DNA of 64,000 nucleotides from UKL13-2 sp036394575 (GCA_036394575.1 DASWEY010000066.1:56208-120207), one strand, 5' to 3'. Counted from the stretch's first letter, positions 8,531-17,902 are shown. The notes: generated by a model not told the origin, from the letters alone. Made by a program: numbers and translations.

Positions 8531-11500
8531 CTAGGCGGCCGCGCGCTGCTTTGCCACTTTGGGAGCGGCGGCTTTTTTCGCCGCCAGTTCGCCAAGCGCG
8601 CGCCGGTATTCAGTCGGCATCACCTTGATGAATTTCGGCAGCCAAACGCCCCAGTTGGCGAGAACGGTTCTGGCACGTTCGCTGCCCGTGTAATTGGCGT
8701 GATTCTCGATCAGCGATCGGAGCAGTACGGTGTCGGCCATGCCCAGATGCGATGTTGGCAAGAGCACCTCGGACAAGGTTTCCAGTTCCACCATCGCCGT
8801 ATTGCAGCGTTTGGCAAACATCCCGTCCTCATCAAGCACATAGGCGACGCCGCCCGACATCCCGGCGGCAAAATTGCGTCCGGTCGCACCCAGTACCACC
8901 ACGGTGCCGCCGGTCATGTATTCGCAACCATGGTCGCCGGTACCCTCGACCACGGCCGAGGCGCCGGAGTTGCGCACACAGAAACGCTCGCCGGCCACGC
9001 CGCGGAAATACGATTCGCCGGCAATCGCGCCATACATCACGGTATTGCCGACGATGATGTTTTCCAGCGGGTCGCCCTTGAATTCGGCATTGGGCTTGAC
9101 GATGATGCGGCCGCCGGACTGCCCCTTGCCGACATAGTCGTTGGCCTGACCGGTGAGCGACACGGTTACGCCCTGTGCGAGAAAGGCCGCAAAGCTCTGG
9201 CCCGCCGTGCCGGCCAGATCGATATGAATGGTGTCCGTCGGCAGCCCGGCATGGCCGTAACGCTGCGCCACTTCGCCGGACAGCATCGCGCCGACCGTGC
9301 GGTTGACGTTACGGATGTTTTCCGCGATCACCACGCGCGTTTTTTTGTCCAGCGCCGGTTTGGCGCGCTCGATCAGGCTGTTGTCGAGCGCCGCCTCGAG
9401 GCCATGATCCTGCGATTCGCAGTGATGGCGCGCCACTTCGGCCGGCATGGTCGGCAGGTAGAAAATTCTGGAGAAGTCCAGCCCCTTTGCCTTCCAGTGC
9501 TCCACGCCCTTGTGCGTATCGAGCAGATCGGCACGACCGATCAGTTCGCTGAAGTTGCGCACGCCCATTTCTGCCATCAGTTCACGCACTTCTTCCGCCA
9601 CAAAAAAGAAGTAATTGACGACATGCTCAGGCTGTCCGGTAAATTTCTTGCGCAGCGCCGGATCCTGGGTGGCGACGCCGACCGGGCAGGTATTGAGATG
9701 GCATTTGCGCATCATGATGCAGCCTTCGACCACTAGCGGCGCCGTGGCGAAACCGAATTCGTCCGCACCCAGCAGAGCGCCGATCAGCACATCGCGGCCG
9801 GTTTTCATCTGACCGTCGACCTGCACTGCAATGCGGCCGCGCAAGCGGTTCAGCACCAGCGTCTGCTGGGTCTCGGCAAGCCCCAGCTCCCAGGGCGTGC
9901 CAGCGTGCTTGATCGACGACACGGGCGAGGCGCCGGTGCCGCCGTCGTGCCCGGCGATGGTGACGTGATCCGCCTTGGCCTTGGCCACGCCGGCGGCGAC
10001 GGTGCCTACACCGACTTCCGACACCAGCTTGACCGAGATCGATGCGCGCGAATTGCAGTTTTTTAGATCGTGAATCAGCTGTGCCAGATCTTCGATTGAA
10101 TAAATATCGTGGTGCGGTGGCGGCGAAATCAATTCGACGCCAGGGGTCGCGTAGCGCAGTGCGCCGATGTATTCCGAGACCTTGTGGCCGGGCAGTTGCC
10201 CGCCTTCACCGGGCTTGGCGCCCTGCGCCATCTTGATCTGGATCTGATCGGCGCTGTTCAAATATTCGGCGGTGACACCGAAACGCGCGCTGGCGACCTG
10301 TTTGATTTTGGAGCGCAGCGAGTCGCCAACCTTGAGCGGGAAATCGCTCTCGACCACATCGCCCAGGCGCGACTTGAGCGACTCACCCGCCTTCTGAATC
10401 GGCACAAAGCGTTTGGGATCTTCGCCACCCTCGCCCGTATTCGATTTGCCGCCGATGCGGTTCATCGCCACCGCCAGGGCCGAATGCGCCTCGGTGGAAA
10501 TCGATCCCAGTGACATGGCACCGGTCGCGAAACGTTTGACGATTTCCCTGGCGGATTCGACCTCATCCAGCGGAATGGCGGGACCGGCCGGCTTGATATC
10601 GAACAGCCCGCGCAGGGTCATGTGCCGGCGCGTCTGGTCGTTGACCAGCTTGGCGTACTCCTTGTAGGTGCTGAAGGAATTCGTCTTGGTGGAATGCTGC
10701 AGCTTGGCGATCGTATCGGGCGTCCACATATGCTCCTCGCCACGGGTGCGATAGGCATACTCGCCGCCGGCATCAAGCTGCGTGCGCAGCACCGGATCGT
10801 CGCTGAAAGCCTTGCGGTGCGTCTGCATGGCTTCCTCGGCAATCTCGAAAATGCCGATGCCCTCGACATTGGTGGACGTGCCGCTGAAATACTTGCCGAC
10901 GAATTCGCTGGACAAGCCGACCGCCTCAAAAATCTGCGCGCCGCAATAGCTCTGATATGTGGAAATGCCCATTTTGGACATCACCTTGAGCAGGCCCTTG
11001 GAGATCGCCTTGATGTATTTTTTCTCGGCCTCGGCAGCATCGTAATCGCCGAGATAATCGTGCATATTGTGCAGAGTCTCCAGCGCCAGATAGGGATGCA
11101 CCGCCGCCGCACCATAGCCGCCCAGCAAGGCGAAATGATGCACTTCGCGCGCGGAACCGGTTTCAACCACCAGGCCTGTCGAGGTGCGCAAACCCTTCTG
11201 CACCAGATGCTGGTGGATCGCGCCCACTGCCAGCAGGGCCGGGATCGCGACATTGTCGGCGTCCACCAGGCGATCGGTGACGATCAGCATGTTGTAGCCG
11301 TTCTTGATGGCATCTTCCGCATGCGCGCACAGCGAAGCCACCGCAGCCTCGACGCCTTCCGTTCCCCAGGAGGCCGGATAGGTGATATCGAGTTCATGGC
11401 TTTTGAAATAGCCGCCGGTGAACATCTCGATATGGCGAATTTTTTCCATATCATGGGTGGTCAGTACCGGCTGCGGCACTTCCAGCCACTGGCCGGGATC

Positions 11501-13213
11501 GGTATGGTGAATGTCGAGCAGATTGGGGCGCGGACCGATGGTGATGGCGGTCGACATCACCAGTTCTTCGCGAATCGGATCGATCGGCGGATTGGTAACC
11601 TGCGCGAACAGCTGTTTGAAGTAGTGATACAGATTGCGCGGCTTGTTGGACATGATCGCCAGCGGCGAGTCGTTGCCCATGGAGCCGGTCGCCTCGATGC
11701 CGGTCATGGCCATCGCCGACAGGATGAATTTCAAGTCCTCCTGGGTATAACCAAACGCCTGCTGCCGGTCGAGCAGCGACACCCTGGATTTTTCAGCCGG
11801 CGCGGGTTCTGGCAAATCGTCGAGACGAATGCGTGCGCGCTCGACCCATTCGCGATAAGGCTTGGCGGTGGCGAGCTCGCGTTTTAACGCGCCGTCATCG
11901 ATGATGCGGCCCTTTTCGATATCGACCAGGAACATCTTGCCGGGCTGCAAGCGCCATTTTTTGACGATCTTCGATTCGGGAATATCGAGCACGCCGACTT
12001 CGGAAGCCAGCACCACCATATCGTCGTCCGTCAATACATAGCGCGCGGGGCGCAGGCCGTTGCGGTCCAGTGTGGCGCCGATCTGGCGACCGTCGGTGAA
12101 AGCCATGGCTGCCGGGCCGTCCCAGGCCTCCATCAGCGTGGCGTGATATTCGTAGAATGCGCGCCGGTCCTCATCCATCAGCTTGTGGCCGCTCCACGCT
12201 TCGGGGATCATCATCATCATCGCGTGTGCCAACGAATAGCCGCCCATCACCAGCATCTCGAGGCAGTTGTCGAAGCTGGCCGAATCCGACTGGCCGTCAT
12301 AGATCAACGGCCAGATTTTATCCAGGTCGTCCTTGAGAATCGGCGAGGCAATCGCCTGCTGGCGTGCACGGATCCAGTTGACGTTGCCGCGAAGGGTATT
12401 GATCTCGCCGTTGTGCGCGATCATGCGAAAGGGATGCGCCAAGTCCCAGGTCGGAAAGGTATTGGTCGAAAAGCGCTGATGCACCAGCGCCAGCGCCGTC
12501 ATCATCGACGGATCCTTGAGGTCGCAATAATAGTGGCCGACCTGATCGGCCAGCAGCATGCCCTTGTACACAATCGTCCTGGTAGAGAACGACGGCACGT
12601 AAAACTCCTTGCCGTGACGCAGACGCAATGCCTGAATGGCATGTCCGGAACGTTTGCGAACGATATAGAGCTTGCGCTCAAGATCGTCCTGGGTCATTTC
12701 CCCGGAACCGCGCGCCACAAACACCTGGCGAATCATGGGTTCGACCGCGATGGTGGCCGTCGACAGGCCATTGTTGTCGGTCGGCACATCGCGCCAACCC
12801 AGCAGGATTTGTCCCTCGGCATGAATCGCCCGCTCGATCTCCTGCTCGCAGGCCATGCGTGATGCCGGTTCGCGCGGCAAAAACACCATGCCCACGCCAT
12901 ATTGCCCTATGGCCGGCAAAGTGAGTCCCTGGTGGCCGCAAACGCGGCGCAGATGCTGATCGGGGAGCTGAATCAGGATGCCGGCTCCATCGCCCAGCAA
13001 AGGATCATAGCCGGTGGCGCCGCGGTGACTCAGATTGTCAAGTATCTTGAGGCCCTGCTCGACAATGGAGTGGGACTTCTTGCCCTTGATGTGCGCAACA
13101 AAGCCGACTCCGCAGGCATCGTGTTCAAAACGGGGGTCGTAGAGACCCTGGGATGAAGGGGCACCCGTGGGGGATATCGCAGGCGACGGGTCTGCAGGCG
13201 CGTCCAGTAGCAT
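8531..13213 (-). CDS. gltB: Glutamate synthase [NADPH] large (alpha) subunit
   Basis: Converts glutamine and 2-oxoglutarate to two glutamates. The protein has about 1560 residues. It has an N-terminal class-II glutaminase domain whose nucleophile is the Cys in FEHDACGVGF; a propeptide of about 33 residues would be removed to expose it. The central and FMN-binding synthase domains follow, with the 3Fe-4S cysteines in CHLNTCPVGVATQD and the glycine-rich GXGXG C-terminal domain (GATGRNFAAGMSGG). I place the start at ATG 13213 because GGAGAG lies 7 nt upstream. An ATG at 13240 would add nine residues but sits directly after a strong hairpin and has a poor ribosome site. Forms an operon with gltD. 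Confidence 0.95.
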   Translation of the reverse strand: MLLDAPADPSPAISPTGAPSSQGLYDPRFEHDACGVGFVAHIKGKKSHSIVEQGLKILDNLSHRGATGYDPLLGDGAGILIQLPDQHLRRVCGHQGLTLPAIGQYGVGMVFLPREPASRMACEQEIERAIHAEGQILLGWRDVPTDNNGLSTATIAVEPMIRQVFVARGSGEMTQDDLERKLYIVRKRSGHAIQALRLRHGKEFYVPSFSTRTIVYKGMLLADQVGHYYCDLKDPSMMTALALVHQRFSTNTFPTWDLAHPFRMIAHNGEINTLRGNVNWIRARQQAIASPILKDDLDKIWPLIYDGQSDSASFDNCLEMLVMGGYSLAHAMMMMIPEAWSGHKLMDEDRRAFYEYHATLMEAWDGPAAMAFTDGRQIGATLDRNGLRPARYVLTDDDMVVLASEVGVLDIPESKIVKKWRLQPGKMFLVDIEKGRIIDDGALKRELATAKPYREWVERARIRLDDLPEPAPAEKSRVSLLDRQQAFGYTQEDLKFILSAMAMTGIEATGSMGNDSPLAIMSNKPRNLYHYFKQLFAQVTNPPIDPIREELVMSTAITIGPRPNLLDIHHTDPGQWLEVPQPVLTTHDMEKIRHIEMFTGGYFKSHELDITYPASWGTEGVEAAVASLCAHAEDAIKNGYNMLIVTDRLVDADNVAIPALLAVGAIHQHLVQKGLRTSTGLVVETGSAREVHHFALLGGYGAAAVHPYLALETLHNMHDYLGDYDAAEAEKKYIKAISKGLLKVMSKMGISTYQSYCGAQIFEAVGLSSEFVGKYFSGTSTNVEGIGIFEIAEEAMQTHRKAFSDDPVLRTQLDAGGEYAYRTRGEEHMWTPDTIAKLQHSTKTNSFSTYKEYAKLVNDQTRRHMTLRGLFDIKPAGPAIPLDEVESAREIVKRFATGAMSLGSISTEAHSALAVAMNRIGGKSNTGEGGEDPKRFVPIQKAGESLKSRLGDVVESDFPLKVGDSLRSKIKQVASARFGVTAEYLNSADQIQIKMAQGAKPGEGGQLPGHKVSEYIGALRYATPGVELISPPPHHDIYSIEDLAQLIHDLKNCNSRASISVKLVSEVGVGTVAAGVAKAKADHVTIAGHDGGTGASPVSSIKHAGTPWELGLAETQQTLVLNRLRGRIAVQVDGQMKTGRDVLIGALLGADEFGFATAPLVVEGCIMMRKCHLNTCPVGVATQDPALRKKFTGQPEHVVNYFFFVAEEVRELMAEMGVRNFSELIGRADLLDTHKGVEHWKAKGLDFSRIFYLPTMPAEVARHHCESQDHGLEAALDNSLIERAKPALDKKTRVVIAENIRNVNRTVGAMLSGEVAQRYGHAGLPTDTIHIDLAGTAGQSFAAFLAQGVTVSLTGQANDYVGKGQSGGRIIVKPNAEFKGDPLENIIVGNTVMYGAIAGESYFRGVAGERFCVRNSGASAVVEGTGDHGCEYMTGGTVVVLGATGRNFAAGMSGGVAYVLDEDGMFAKRCNTAMVELETLSEVLLPTSHLGMADTVLLRSLIENHANYTGSERARTVLANWGVWLPKFIKVMPTEYRRALGELAAKKAAAPKVAKQRAAA

Positions 13214-13245
13214 GGCCAACTCTCCAAATTCGAAAGGCATGGTAA

Positions 13246-13266
13246 CTATCGCCCTGAAGGCGATAG
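13246..13266 (-). promoter_or_regulatory. Perfect hairpin in the gltB leader
   Basis: CTATCGCC at 13246-13253 and GGCGATAG at 13259-13266 form a perfect 8 bp stem with a 5 nt loop. The stem lies 33 bp upstream of the favoured gltB start. It would fold in the leader and block ribosome access to the alternative start at 13240. Regulation through it is possible but not shown. The rest of the gap up to the tRNA (about 13270-13560) shows no gene or riboswitch that I recognise; the gltB promoter should lie there. Confidence 0.5.
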
Positions 13267-13565
13267 CGTGGTTTTAACATGGTGCTCGGCTTAGAGAAAG
13301 CGTGCACCAGATTTACCGGGAGGCGGGCTTGTGGCTGGCTGACTTTCGCGATGCAGGGCCAGCTCAATAGGGCGGCACAACACGCTGATACTGAAAGACT
13401 ATTCCGGGGAGTAAGATAATACCGCCCGTTTTGATGCGGTGCAATAAATATGTCTTGTCGCCAGTCATGCACGACTTTCACCTGTATGCGCTGACGCGCT
13501 GGGTGCGATTCACCCACATTCTACGTACTGCGGTTGGGCCGGCAAGCCCAATCTTTTTAATCTTG

Positions 13566-13593
13566 CGCGCGAGCCAAGCAGTTGGCTCGCGCG
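13566..13593. other. 12-bp-stem hairpin between tRNA-Arg and gltB
   Basis: CGCGCGAGCCAA-type arm at 13566-13577 pairs with 13582-13593 (TTGGCTCGCGCG) around a GCAG loop. It follows the tRNA-Arg terminator on the minus strand by about 20 bp. No T-run follows it on either strand, so it is not a second canonical terminator. It may protect a 3' end or form part of the gltB promoter region. Confidence 0.45.
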
Positions 13594-13612
13594 GGCGAAA
13601 CCTCTAAAGAAG

Positions 13613-13635
13613 AACGCCACCCCAAGGGTGGCGTT
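13613..13635 (-). terminator. Terminator hairpin after tRNA-Arg
   Basis: A 10 bp stem (AACGCCACCC at 13613-13622 with GGGTGGCGTT at 13626-13635) and a 3 nt loop lie just 3' of the tRNA-Arg CCA end. In the tRNA direction the stem runs into GTTCTTCTTT, a modest pyrimidine tract, which suits a tRNA terminator. Confidence 0.7.
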
Positions 13636-13642
13636 TTTAAAC

Positions 13643-13719
13643 TGGCGCGCCCGACACGATTCGAACGTGCGACTTCTACCTTCGGAGGGTAGCACTCTAT
13701 CCATCTGAGCTACGGGCGC
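13643..13719 (-). tRNA. tRNA-Arg (anticodon CCG)
   Basis: On the minus strand the 77 nt molecule has acceptor stem GCGCCCG / CGGGCGC, D-arm TAGCTCAGATGGATAGAG, anticodon stem CTACC / GGTAG with loop CTCCGAA (anticodon CCG, reading CGG), T-arm with TTCGAAT loop, discriminator G and encoded CCA. All arms pair. Its terminator hairpin follows directly. Confidence 0.96.
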
Positions 13720-13815
13720 GTAATTCCTGATTGCCGGGGGAAGTTTACCATTGCGACCCGCTCCAAGGCGAGGGCCGAGACGCCGCCGATACCGCTTGAT
13801 ACGGCGGGACGGATT

Positions 13816-13845
13816 TGAGTCCGGACGCGCATCGACCGTATAATG
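13816..13845 (+). promoter_or_regulatory. Sigma-70-like promoter of the cytochrome c gene
   Basis: TTGAGT at 13816-13821 and a perfect TATAAT at 13840-13845 are separated by 18 bp. They lie about 44 bp upstream of the cytochrome start. The ribosome site GAGGAA follows near 13878. Confidence 0.6.
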
Positions 13846-13888
13846 TCGCACTAATTTGGCCGCAACCTGAAAACCCTGAGGAAATGTT

Positions 13889-14473
13889 ATGTCCGACCAT
13901 CACCACGATCCGATTGAAAAGAACACCGGCACCAACCCGCTGAAGCTGGCGATCATGGTGGTGGTGGGCGCCGCCGGTCTGATCCTGGGCATCGTCATGC
14001 TTGCACAATTCGCCGTCGGCACCCATAACCTGGGCGCCTCCGTCGATACCGCCAATACACCGGCTGCGGTGGCCCAGCGAATTGGGCCGCTCGTCACCCT
14101 GGCCGTTGAAGCGGCGCCGCCCACAGCCATAGGCACAGCCACCGCTACTGCACCAGCAGCAGTCGCGAAGGTGACGGCACCCATAGTGGCGATGGTCATT
14201 CCGGTCGCCGCACCCGCAAAACCGGCCACCGCCGCGAGCGGCGAAAGCGTGTTCAAGGCGGGCTGCACGGTTTGCCATGCTGCCGGCATTGCCGGCGCAC
14301 CGAAAGCCGGTGAAAAAACGGCGTGGACACCGCGCATCGCCAAGGGCAAGCCAATGCTGTACGAACATGCCATCAAGGGCTTCAACGCCATGCCCGCCAA
14401 GGGCGGAAACCCCGCGCTGGCCGACGCAGACGTAAAAGCGGCTGTTGATTACATGGTCGGACTTGTCAAGTAA
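13889..14473 (+). CDS. Membrane-anchored class I cytochrome c (cytochrome c5 family)
   Basis: Small electron-transfer haem protein of 194 residues. An uncleaved N-terminal membrane anchor at about 18-41 (KLAIMVVVGAAG...) follows a His-rich start. A long Ala/Pro/Thr-rich tether comes next, and the haem domain starts near 116 with the CTVCH haem-attachment motif at 126-130. Met168 in NAMPAKGG is the likely axial ligand, as in cytochrome c5/c555. It is anchored to the inner membrane and faces the periplasm. It has its own promoter and a strong terminator, so it is monocistronic. The redox partner is not evident from the neighbours. Confidence 0.88.
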   Translation: MSDHHHDPIEKNTGTNPLKLAIMVVVGAAGLILGIVMLAQFAVGTHNLGASVDTANTPAAVAQRIGPLVTLAVEAAPPTAIGTATATAPAAVAKVTAPIVAMVIPVAAPAKPATAASGESVFKAGCTVCHAAGIAGAPKAGEKTAWTPRIAKGKPMLYEHAIKGFNAMPAKGGNPALADADVKAAVDYMVGLVK

Positions 14474-14494
14474 CCGACGTGGACAACTCGCTTA

Positions 14495-14520
14495 AAGGGG
14501 CGGATATCCGCCCCTTTTGC
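14495..14520 (+). terminator. Rho-independent terminator of the cytochrome c gene
   Basis: AAAGGGGCGGAT pairs with ATCCGCCCCTTT, a perfect stem with essentially no loop beyond the central bases. It is followed by TTTTGCTTTG. It lies about 22 bp after the cytochrome stop. Confidence 0.85.
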
Positions 14521-14549
14521 TTTGTGTTCGACCAAACTGGTATCGGTCG

Positions 14550-15377
14550 ATGAGCACTTATGCCATCGGCGACCTGCAGGGCTGCTTTCTAAGCCTGCAG
14601 GCATTGTTGCAAAAAATTGATTTTAAACGGTCGAGCGATCGACTCTGGTTTGTCGGTGACCTGGTTAATCGCGGCACAGGCTCGCTTGAATGCCTGCGTT
14701 TTGTTCGCGAACTGGGGCCGGATTCTGTCGTTGTGCTTGGTAACCATGACCTGCATCTGCTCGCCTTGGCCGAGGGATTCTGCAAAGCCGGGGAGCATGA
14801 CACATTGCAAGATGTCCTGACGGCGCCGGACTGCGAAGATTTACTGTTTTGGCTGCGCAGACAGAAAATGCTGCATATCGAAGGCGCATATGCGATGGTC
14901 CATGCCGGCTTGCTGCCCGCATGGACTTGGCAGCTGGCGCAATCGCTGGCGCTCGAAGTTGAAACTGCCCTGCGTGGCCCGCGCTATCGTCAGTTGCTGC
15001 AGGATATGTATGGCAATAAACCCGATCGGTGGCAGGACGATCTGAGCGGCGCGGACCGGATGCGTGTGGTGATCAACGCCATGACCCGCATGCGGGTGCT
15101 GGATATCAACGGACGCATGGACCTGAAATTCAAAGGCGACATCGGCAATTTGCCGCAAGGACTGATGCCGTGGTTTGAAGCACCGACGGCGCGAGCCGCA
15201 GACCGGACCGTGCTCGCGGGGCACTGGTCGGCCCTGGGCTTGCGCAATACCGCACATTTCGTCGGCATCGATAGCGGTTGCATATGGGGACATGAACTGA
15301 CCGCGTTCAGGCTGGAGGACCGGACCGTTTTCCAGGTCCCCTGCAACGAGACGAAGCTGCCTGCCGGCTGGGACTGA
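14550..15377 (+). CDS. apaH: Symmetrical bis(5'-nucleosyl)-tetraphosphatase
   Basis: Hydrolyses Ap4A to two ADP and can act as an RNA decapping enzyme. The 275-residue protein belongs to the calcineurin-like metallophosphatases: GDLQG at 7-11, GDLVNRG at 36-42 and GNHD at 64-67, with the later histidines in MVHAGLLPAW and LAGHWSALG. I use the ATG at 14550 (MSTYAIGDLQG), which starts right at the conserved fold; a longer reading from 14517 would overlap the upstream terminator. It converges with the plsC gene, whose stop is 15 bp away. Confidence 0.95.
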   Translation: MSTYAIGDLQGCFLSLQALLQKIDFKRSSDRLWFVGDLVNRGTGSLECLRFVRELGPDSVVVLGNHDLHLLALAEGFCKAGEHDTLQDVLTAPDCEDLLFWLRRQKMLHIEGAYAMVHAGLLPAWTWQLAQSLALEVETALRGPRYRQLLQDMYGNKPDRWQDDLSGADRMRVVINAMTRMRVLDINGRMDLKFKGDIGNLPQGLMPWFEAPTARAADRTVLAGHWSALGLRNTAHFVGIDSGCIWGHELTAFRLEDRTVFQVPCNETKLPAGWD

Positions 15378-15392
15378 ACGGTACCTCGCTCT

Positions 15393-16250
15393 CTAAGTCG
15401 TCGCTGCTTGCGCGGTTTTCGCGAAGTCCGCCGTAAAGCGCTGATGAGCGTGAGGCAGCGGTACGTTCAATATCGCCGCCACCGCCGCTTCTGCACGCAA
15501 GGCCAGATCGCGCCGGTTCAGCTTGGTCGCCTCGATCGCAGGGGCGAAGGTAATTTCCGCGATCATCGATTTCTGCGCAATGATTTTGGTGAGCGATTCG
15601 GTGAAACTCAACTCACCGATATAGGCGGGCACATCGGTCGGCTCGCCGTCGCTCGAGCGGTAGCGCAAGGCAACGGGGGAGACAACCGCGCGGTTAGTCA
15701 CTGCCGGCTCGAACAGCGAGGAATGAAATTTCAGCAACCGGTCGCCGGCCGTGGTGGTGCCCTCGGGAAACAGGCCGATCGTCGCCCCGGTTGCCAGCAC
15801 TTCCTGCATTTCTTCATTGATGCGCGCCGTATCGCTGCGCTTGGTACGGCGGATGAATATGGTCCCCGCTTTTTCACATAGCCAGCCGACAATAGGCCAG
15901 TCACGAATCTCGGCCTTGGCCACAAAGCGCGCCGGCTGTGCGGCATTGATGACGTAAATATCCAGCCAGGAAATATGATTGGCCGCGATCACCAGATTGC
16001 GCGTCCCGGCAGCGGGCTTGGCGCCATGGATGGACAGAACAACGTTTAAAATGCGCAGGGTCTTCCGCGACCACCACTGGGTAATGTTTGCCTGCGAGCG
16101 CGCCGCGACGCGGGGGAAAATCAGGCCGGCAACCAGCAGGCCTACTCCGATATGCCACATCAAACGTGTCCAGCGAACGGCGCGAACAAATTTCAACGTT
16201 GTCTGCCCGGCCGAACTTTGGGCCGGCGCAATGGATACGGTTTTTGGCAT
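15393..16250 (-). CDS. plsC: 1-acyl-sn-glycerol-3-phosphate acyltransferase family protein
   Basis: Inner-membrane acyltransferase that makes phosphatidic acid from lysophosphatidate, or acylates a related lipid. The 285-residue protein has an N-terminal membrane segment at about 29-48 and the catalytic motif H-x4-D at His92/Asp97 (NHISWLD). It also has the substrate-binding motif FPEGTT at 161-166 and an RR segment at 134-135. The spacing is that of PlsC. The ornithine-lipid enzyme OlsA and secondary PlsC paralogues look the same at this level, so the symbol is by family. The gene is isolated between apaH (convergent) and a lipoprotein gene. Confidence 0.85.
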   Translation of the reverse strand: MPKTVSIAPAQSSAGQTTLKFVRAVRWTRLMWHIGVGLLVAGLIFPRVAARSQANITQWWSRKTLRILNVVLSIHGAKPAAGTRNLVIAANHISWLDIYVINAAQPARFVAKAEIRDWPIVGWLCEKAGTIFIRRTKRSDTARINEEMQEVLATGATIGLFPEGTTTAGDRLLKFHSSLFEPAVTNRAVVSPVALRYRSSDGEPTDVPAYIGELSFTESLTKIIAQKSMIAEITFAPAIEATKLNRRDLALRAEAAVAAILNVPLPHAHQRFTADFAKTAQAATT

Positions 16251-16302
16251 GCCGAGAGTCTAACGTGTTACACCCGGACGGCAAACCGCTCGGCGACGCC
16301 AA

Positions 16303-16332
16303 CCAAAAACAAAAGGGCGTCCGAAGACGCCC
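16303..16332 (-). terminator. Rho-independent terminator of the glycine-zipper lipoprotein gene
   Basis: On the minus strand GGGCGTC-TTCG-GACGCCC is a 7 bp stem with a stable TTCG loop, followed by TTTTGTTTTTGG. It begins 20 bp after the lipoprotein stop at 16353. Confidence 0.9.
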
Positions 16333-16352
16333 CTTACTGGGTTGCAGGGCGC

Positions 16353-16820
16353 CTACAGACGGGAAACGCGCGTCGCCCCTTGGCCGGACAGAATACGAAC
16401 GCGATCACCGACGCGGAATTCCTCGTCCTTTTCCTGGGTAATGGCAATCAGTTTGCCACCCTCAAGACGGACCGTTACCTCAACACCTTTACGGTCGTTT
16501 GCATTTTTTTCAATCGCCGAGCCGGCGATGGCGCCAACCACCGCGCCCGCGATGGCACCGGCCGCATTGGCACGATTGCCGCCACCTACGGTAGAACCGG
16601 CAATGCCGCCGAGGCCGGCGCCAATCAGGGTGCCGGTGCCGTCCTGGCGAGCATCGATCACCACATCGCGCACGCTTTCCACGGTGCCGAGGCGAACGGA
16701 TTGCTCGCCACGTACCTGGCTGCGTGTGTAGTTCCCGCCGCCGAGGCCGGGCTGGGCACAACCAACCAGCAGCGCGCTGATGGCAGCTGCGCCAATAATC
16801 AAGATTCGTTTCGTGTTCAT
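16353..16820 (-). CDS. slyB: Glycine-zipper outer-membrane lipoprotein (SlyB/Pcp-like)
   Basis: Probable structural lipoprotein of the outer membrane, 155 residues. A signal peptide ends in the lipobox LLVGC with the acylated Cys at 21. The middle (about 63-104) is a run of small residues with GxxxG spacing (GTLIGAGLGGIAG, AIAGAVVGAIAG), the glycine-zipper 2TM signature of SlyB. The C-terminal part (about 110-150) is the conserved beta-rich domain ending in RVRILSGQG. It has its own terminator. The SlyB assignment is by architecture; Pcp-type family members are equally possible. Confidence 0.85.
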   Translation of the reverse strand: MNTKRILIIGAAAISALLVGCAQPGLGGGNYTRSQVRGEQSVRLGTVESVRDVVIDARQDGTGTLIGAGLGGIAGSTVGGGNRANAAGAIAGAVVGAIAGSAIEKNANDRKGVEVTVRLEGGKLIAITQEKDEEFRVGDRVRILSGQGATRVSRL

Positions 16821-16874
16821 GCTTGTTCTCCTGTCTTGTCTCTACAGAGTCAGATATACCCTACCAATTTAATA

Positions 16875-17810
16875 TCACCACAGCGCTTCGTCAAATGCCG
16901 TCTGGTAACGATCCGCAATTTCGGCACGCGTCGGTGAGTGGCCTTGCGGGCCGCGATGCTCGATTTTCAGGCTGCCCATGGTATTGGCGAGCCGTCCGAC
17001 CTTTTCCCAGGGCCAGTTGCGTTCAATCCCATAAAGCAAGCCGGAGCGGTAGGCATCCCCGCACCCAGTGGGATCGACCCGCCTGTTTTCCCTAACGCTC
17101 GATACGACAATCTGTTGACCGTTTGCGTAAATCACTGATCCTTCAGCACCTTTTGTTACAAAAAAAGCTTTCACACGTTCGGTCAGCTTCGCGATCGATT
17201 CCCCGGTCCGGTCTTCCAGCACACGTGCCTCGTAGTCATTGACGGCCACATAGTCCGCAAGTTCCACAAAATGGCGTAGTTCACCCCCTTTGAATGCCGG
17301 CATCGCCTGACCCGGATCAAAGATAAACGGAATTTTCAGCTGATGAAATTGCTCCGCATGCTGCATCATGCCGTCGGGGGAATCCGGCGCAACGATGCCA
17401 AGCGTGATGCCCTTGGCGTCGCTCACCTTGTTCAAATAGGATGAGGACATGGCGCCGGGATGAAAAGCCGTAATCTGGTTGGCATCGAGATCGGTGGTGA
17501 TAAAGGCTTGTGGAACAAACGCGCCTTCAATCTGCTTGATGTGCTGGCGGGAGATGCCGAGTTTATCGAGCCGCTCCTGGTAGGGGCCGAAGTCATCGCC
17601 AACGGTCGCCATGATAACCGGCTCCTCGCCAAGCAACTTCAGGTTGTAACCAATATTGCCCGCCGTGCCCCCGAACTCGCGGCGCATGTCGGGAACCAGG
17701 AACGCCACATTCAGGATATGAATCTGGTCGGGGAGAATATGGGTGCCGAATTTGCCATGAAACACCATGATCGTGTCATAAGCCACGGAACCGCAAATCA
17801 ATGCCGACAT
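16875..17810 (-). CDS. PfkB-family carbohydrate/nucleoside kinase (adenosine kinase-like)
   Basis: Cytosolic kinase of the ribokinase fold, 311 residues. The N-terminal glycine pair (FGGTAGNIGYNLKLLG, 46-61) and the C-terminal PfkB signature DPTGCGDAYRSG (246-257) with the catalytic Asp252 are intact. The N-terminus GSVAYDTIM resembles bacterial adenosine kinases and ribokinases more than phosphofructokinases. The exact substrate cannot be told. No sugar-uptake genes adjoin it. It is divergent from the riboswitch-controlled DUF1631 gene across a 500 bp gap. Confidence 0.85.
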   Translation of the reverse strand: MSALICGSVAYDTIMVFHGKFGTHILPDQIHILNVAFLVPDMRREFGGTAGNIGYNLKLLGEEPVIMATVGDDFGPYQERLDKLGISRQHIKQIEGAFVPQAFITTDLDANQITAFHPGAMSSSYLNKVSDAKGITLGIVAPDSPDGMMQHAEQFHQLKIPFIFDPGQAMPAFKGGELRHFVELADYVAVNDYEARVLEDRTGESIAKLTERVKAFFVTKGAEGSVIYANGQQIVVSSVRENRRVDPTGCGDAYRSGLLYGIERNWPWEKVGRLANTMGSLKIEHRGPQGHSPTRAEIADRYQTAFDEALW

Positions 17811-17902
17811 AATTGTAAATTTTCAAGTAAAAACAAGATTATACCGCTGCTCGACAGCGGCTCTACGGGCAATACCGTTTATCGGATCTCTCTTCTGTTC
17901 GC

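Noticed and set aside
7205..9736. An 843-codon open frame on the plus strand
   Set aside because: Antisense to gltD and gltB, both with clear motifs. Composition is rich in His, Arg and Gln, as expected for a shadow frame.
13241..13560. Search for a riboswitch or small gene upstream of gltB
   Set aside because: Only the short hairpin near the start was found. No conserved aptamer motif or convincing reading frame was seen.
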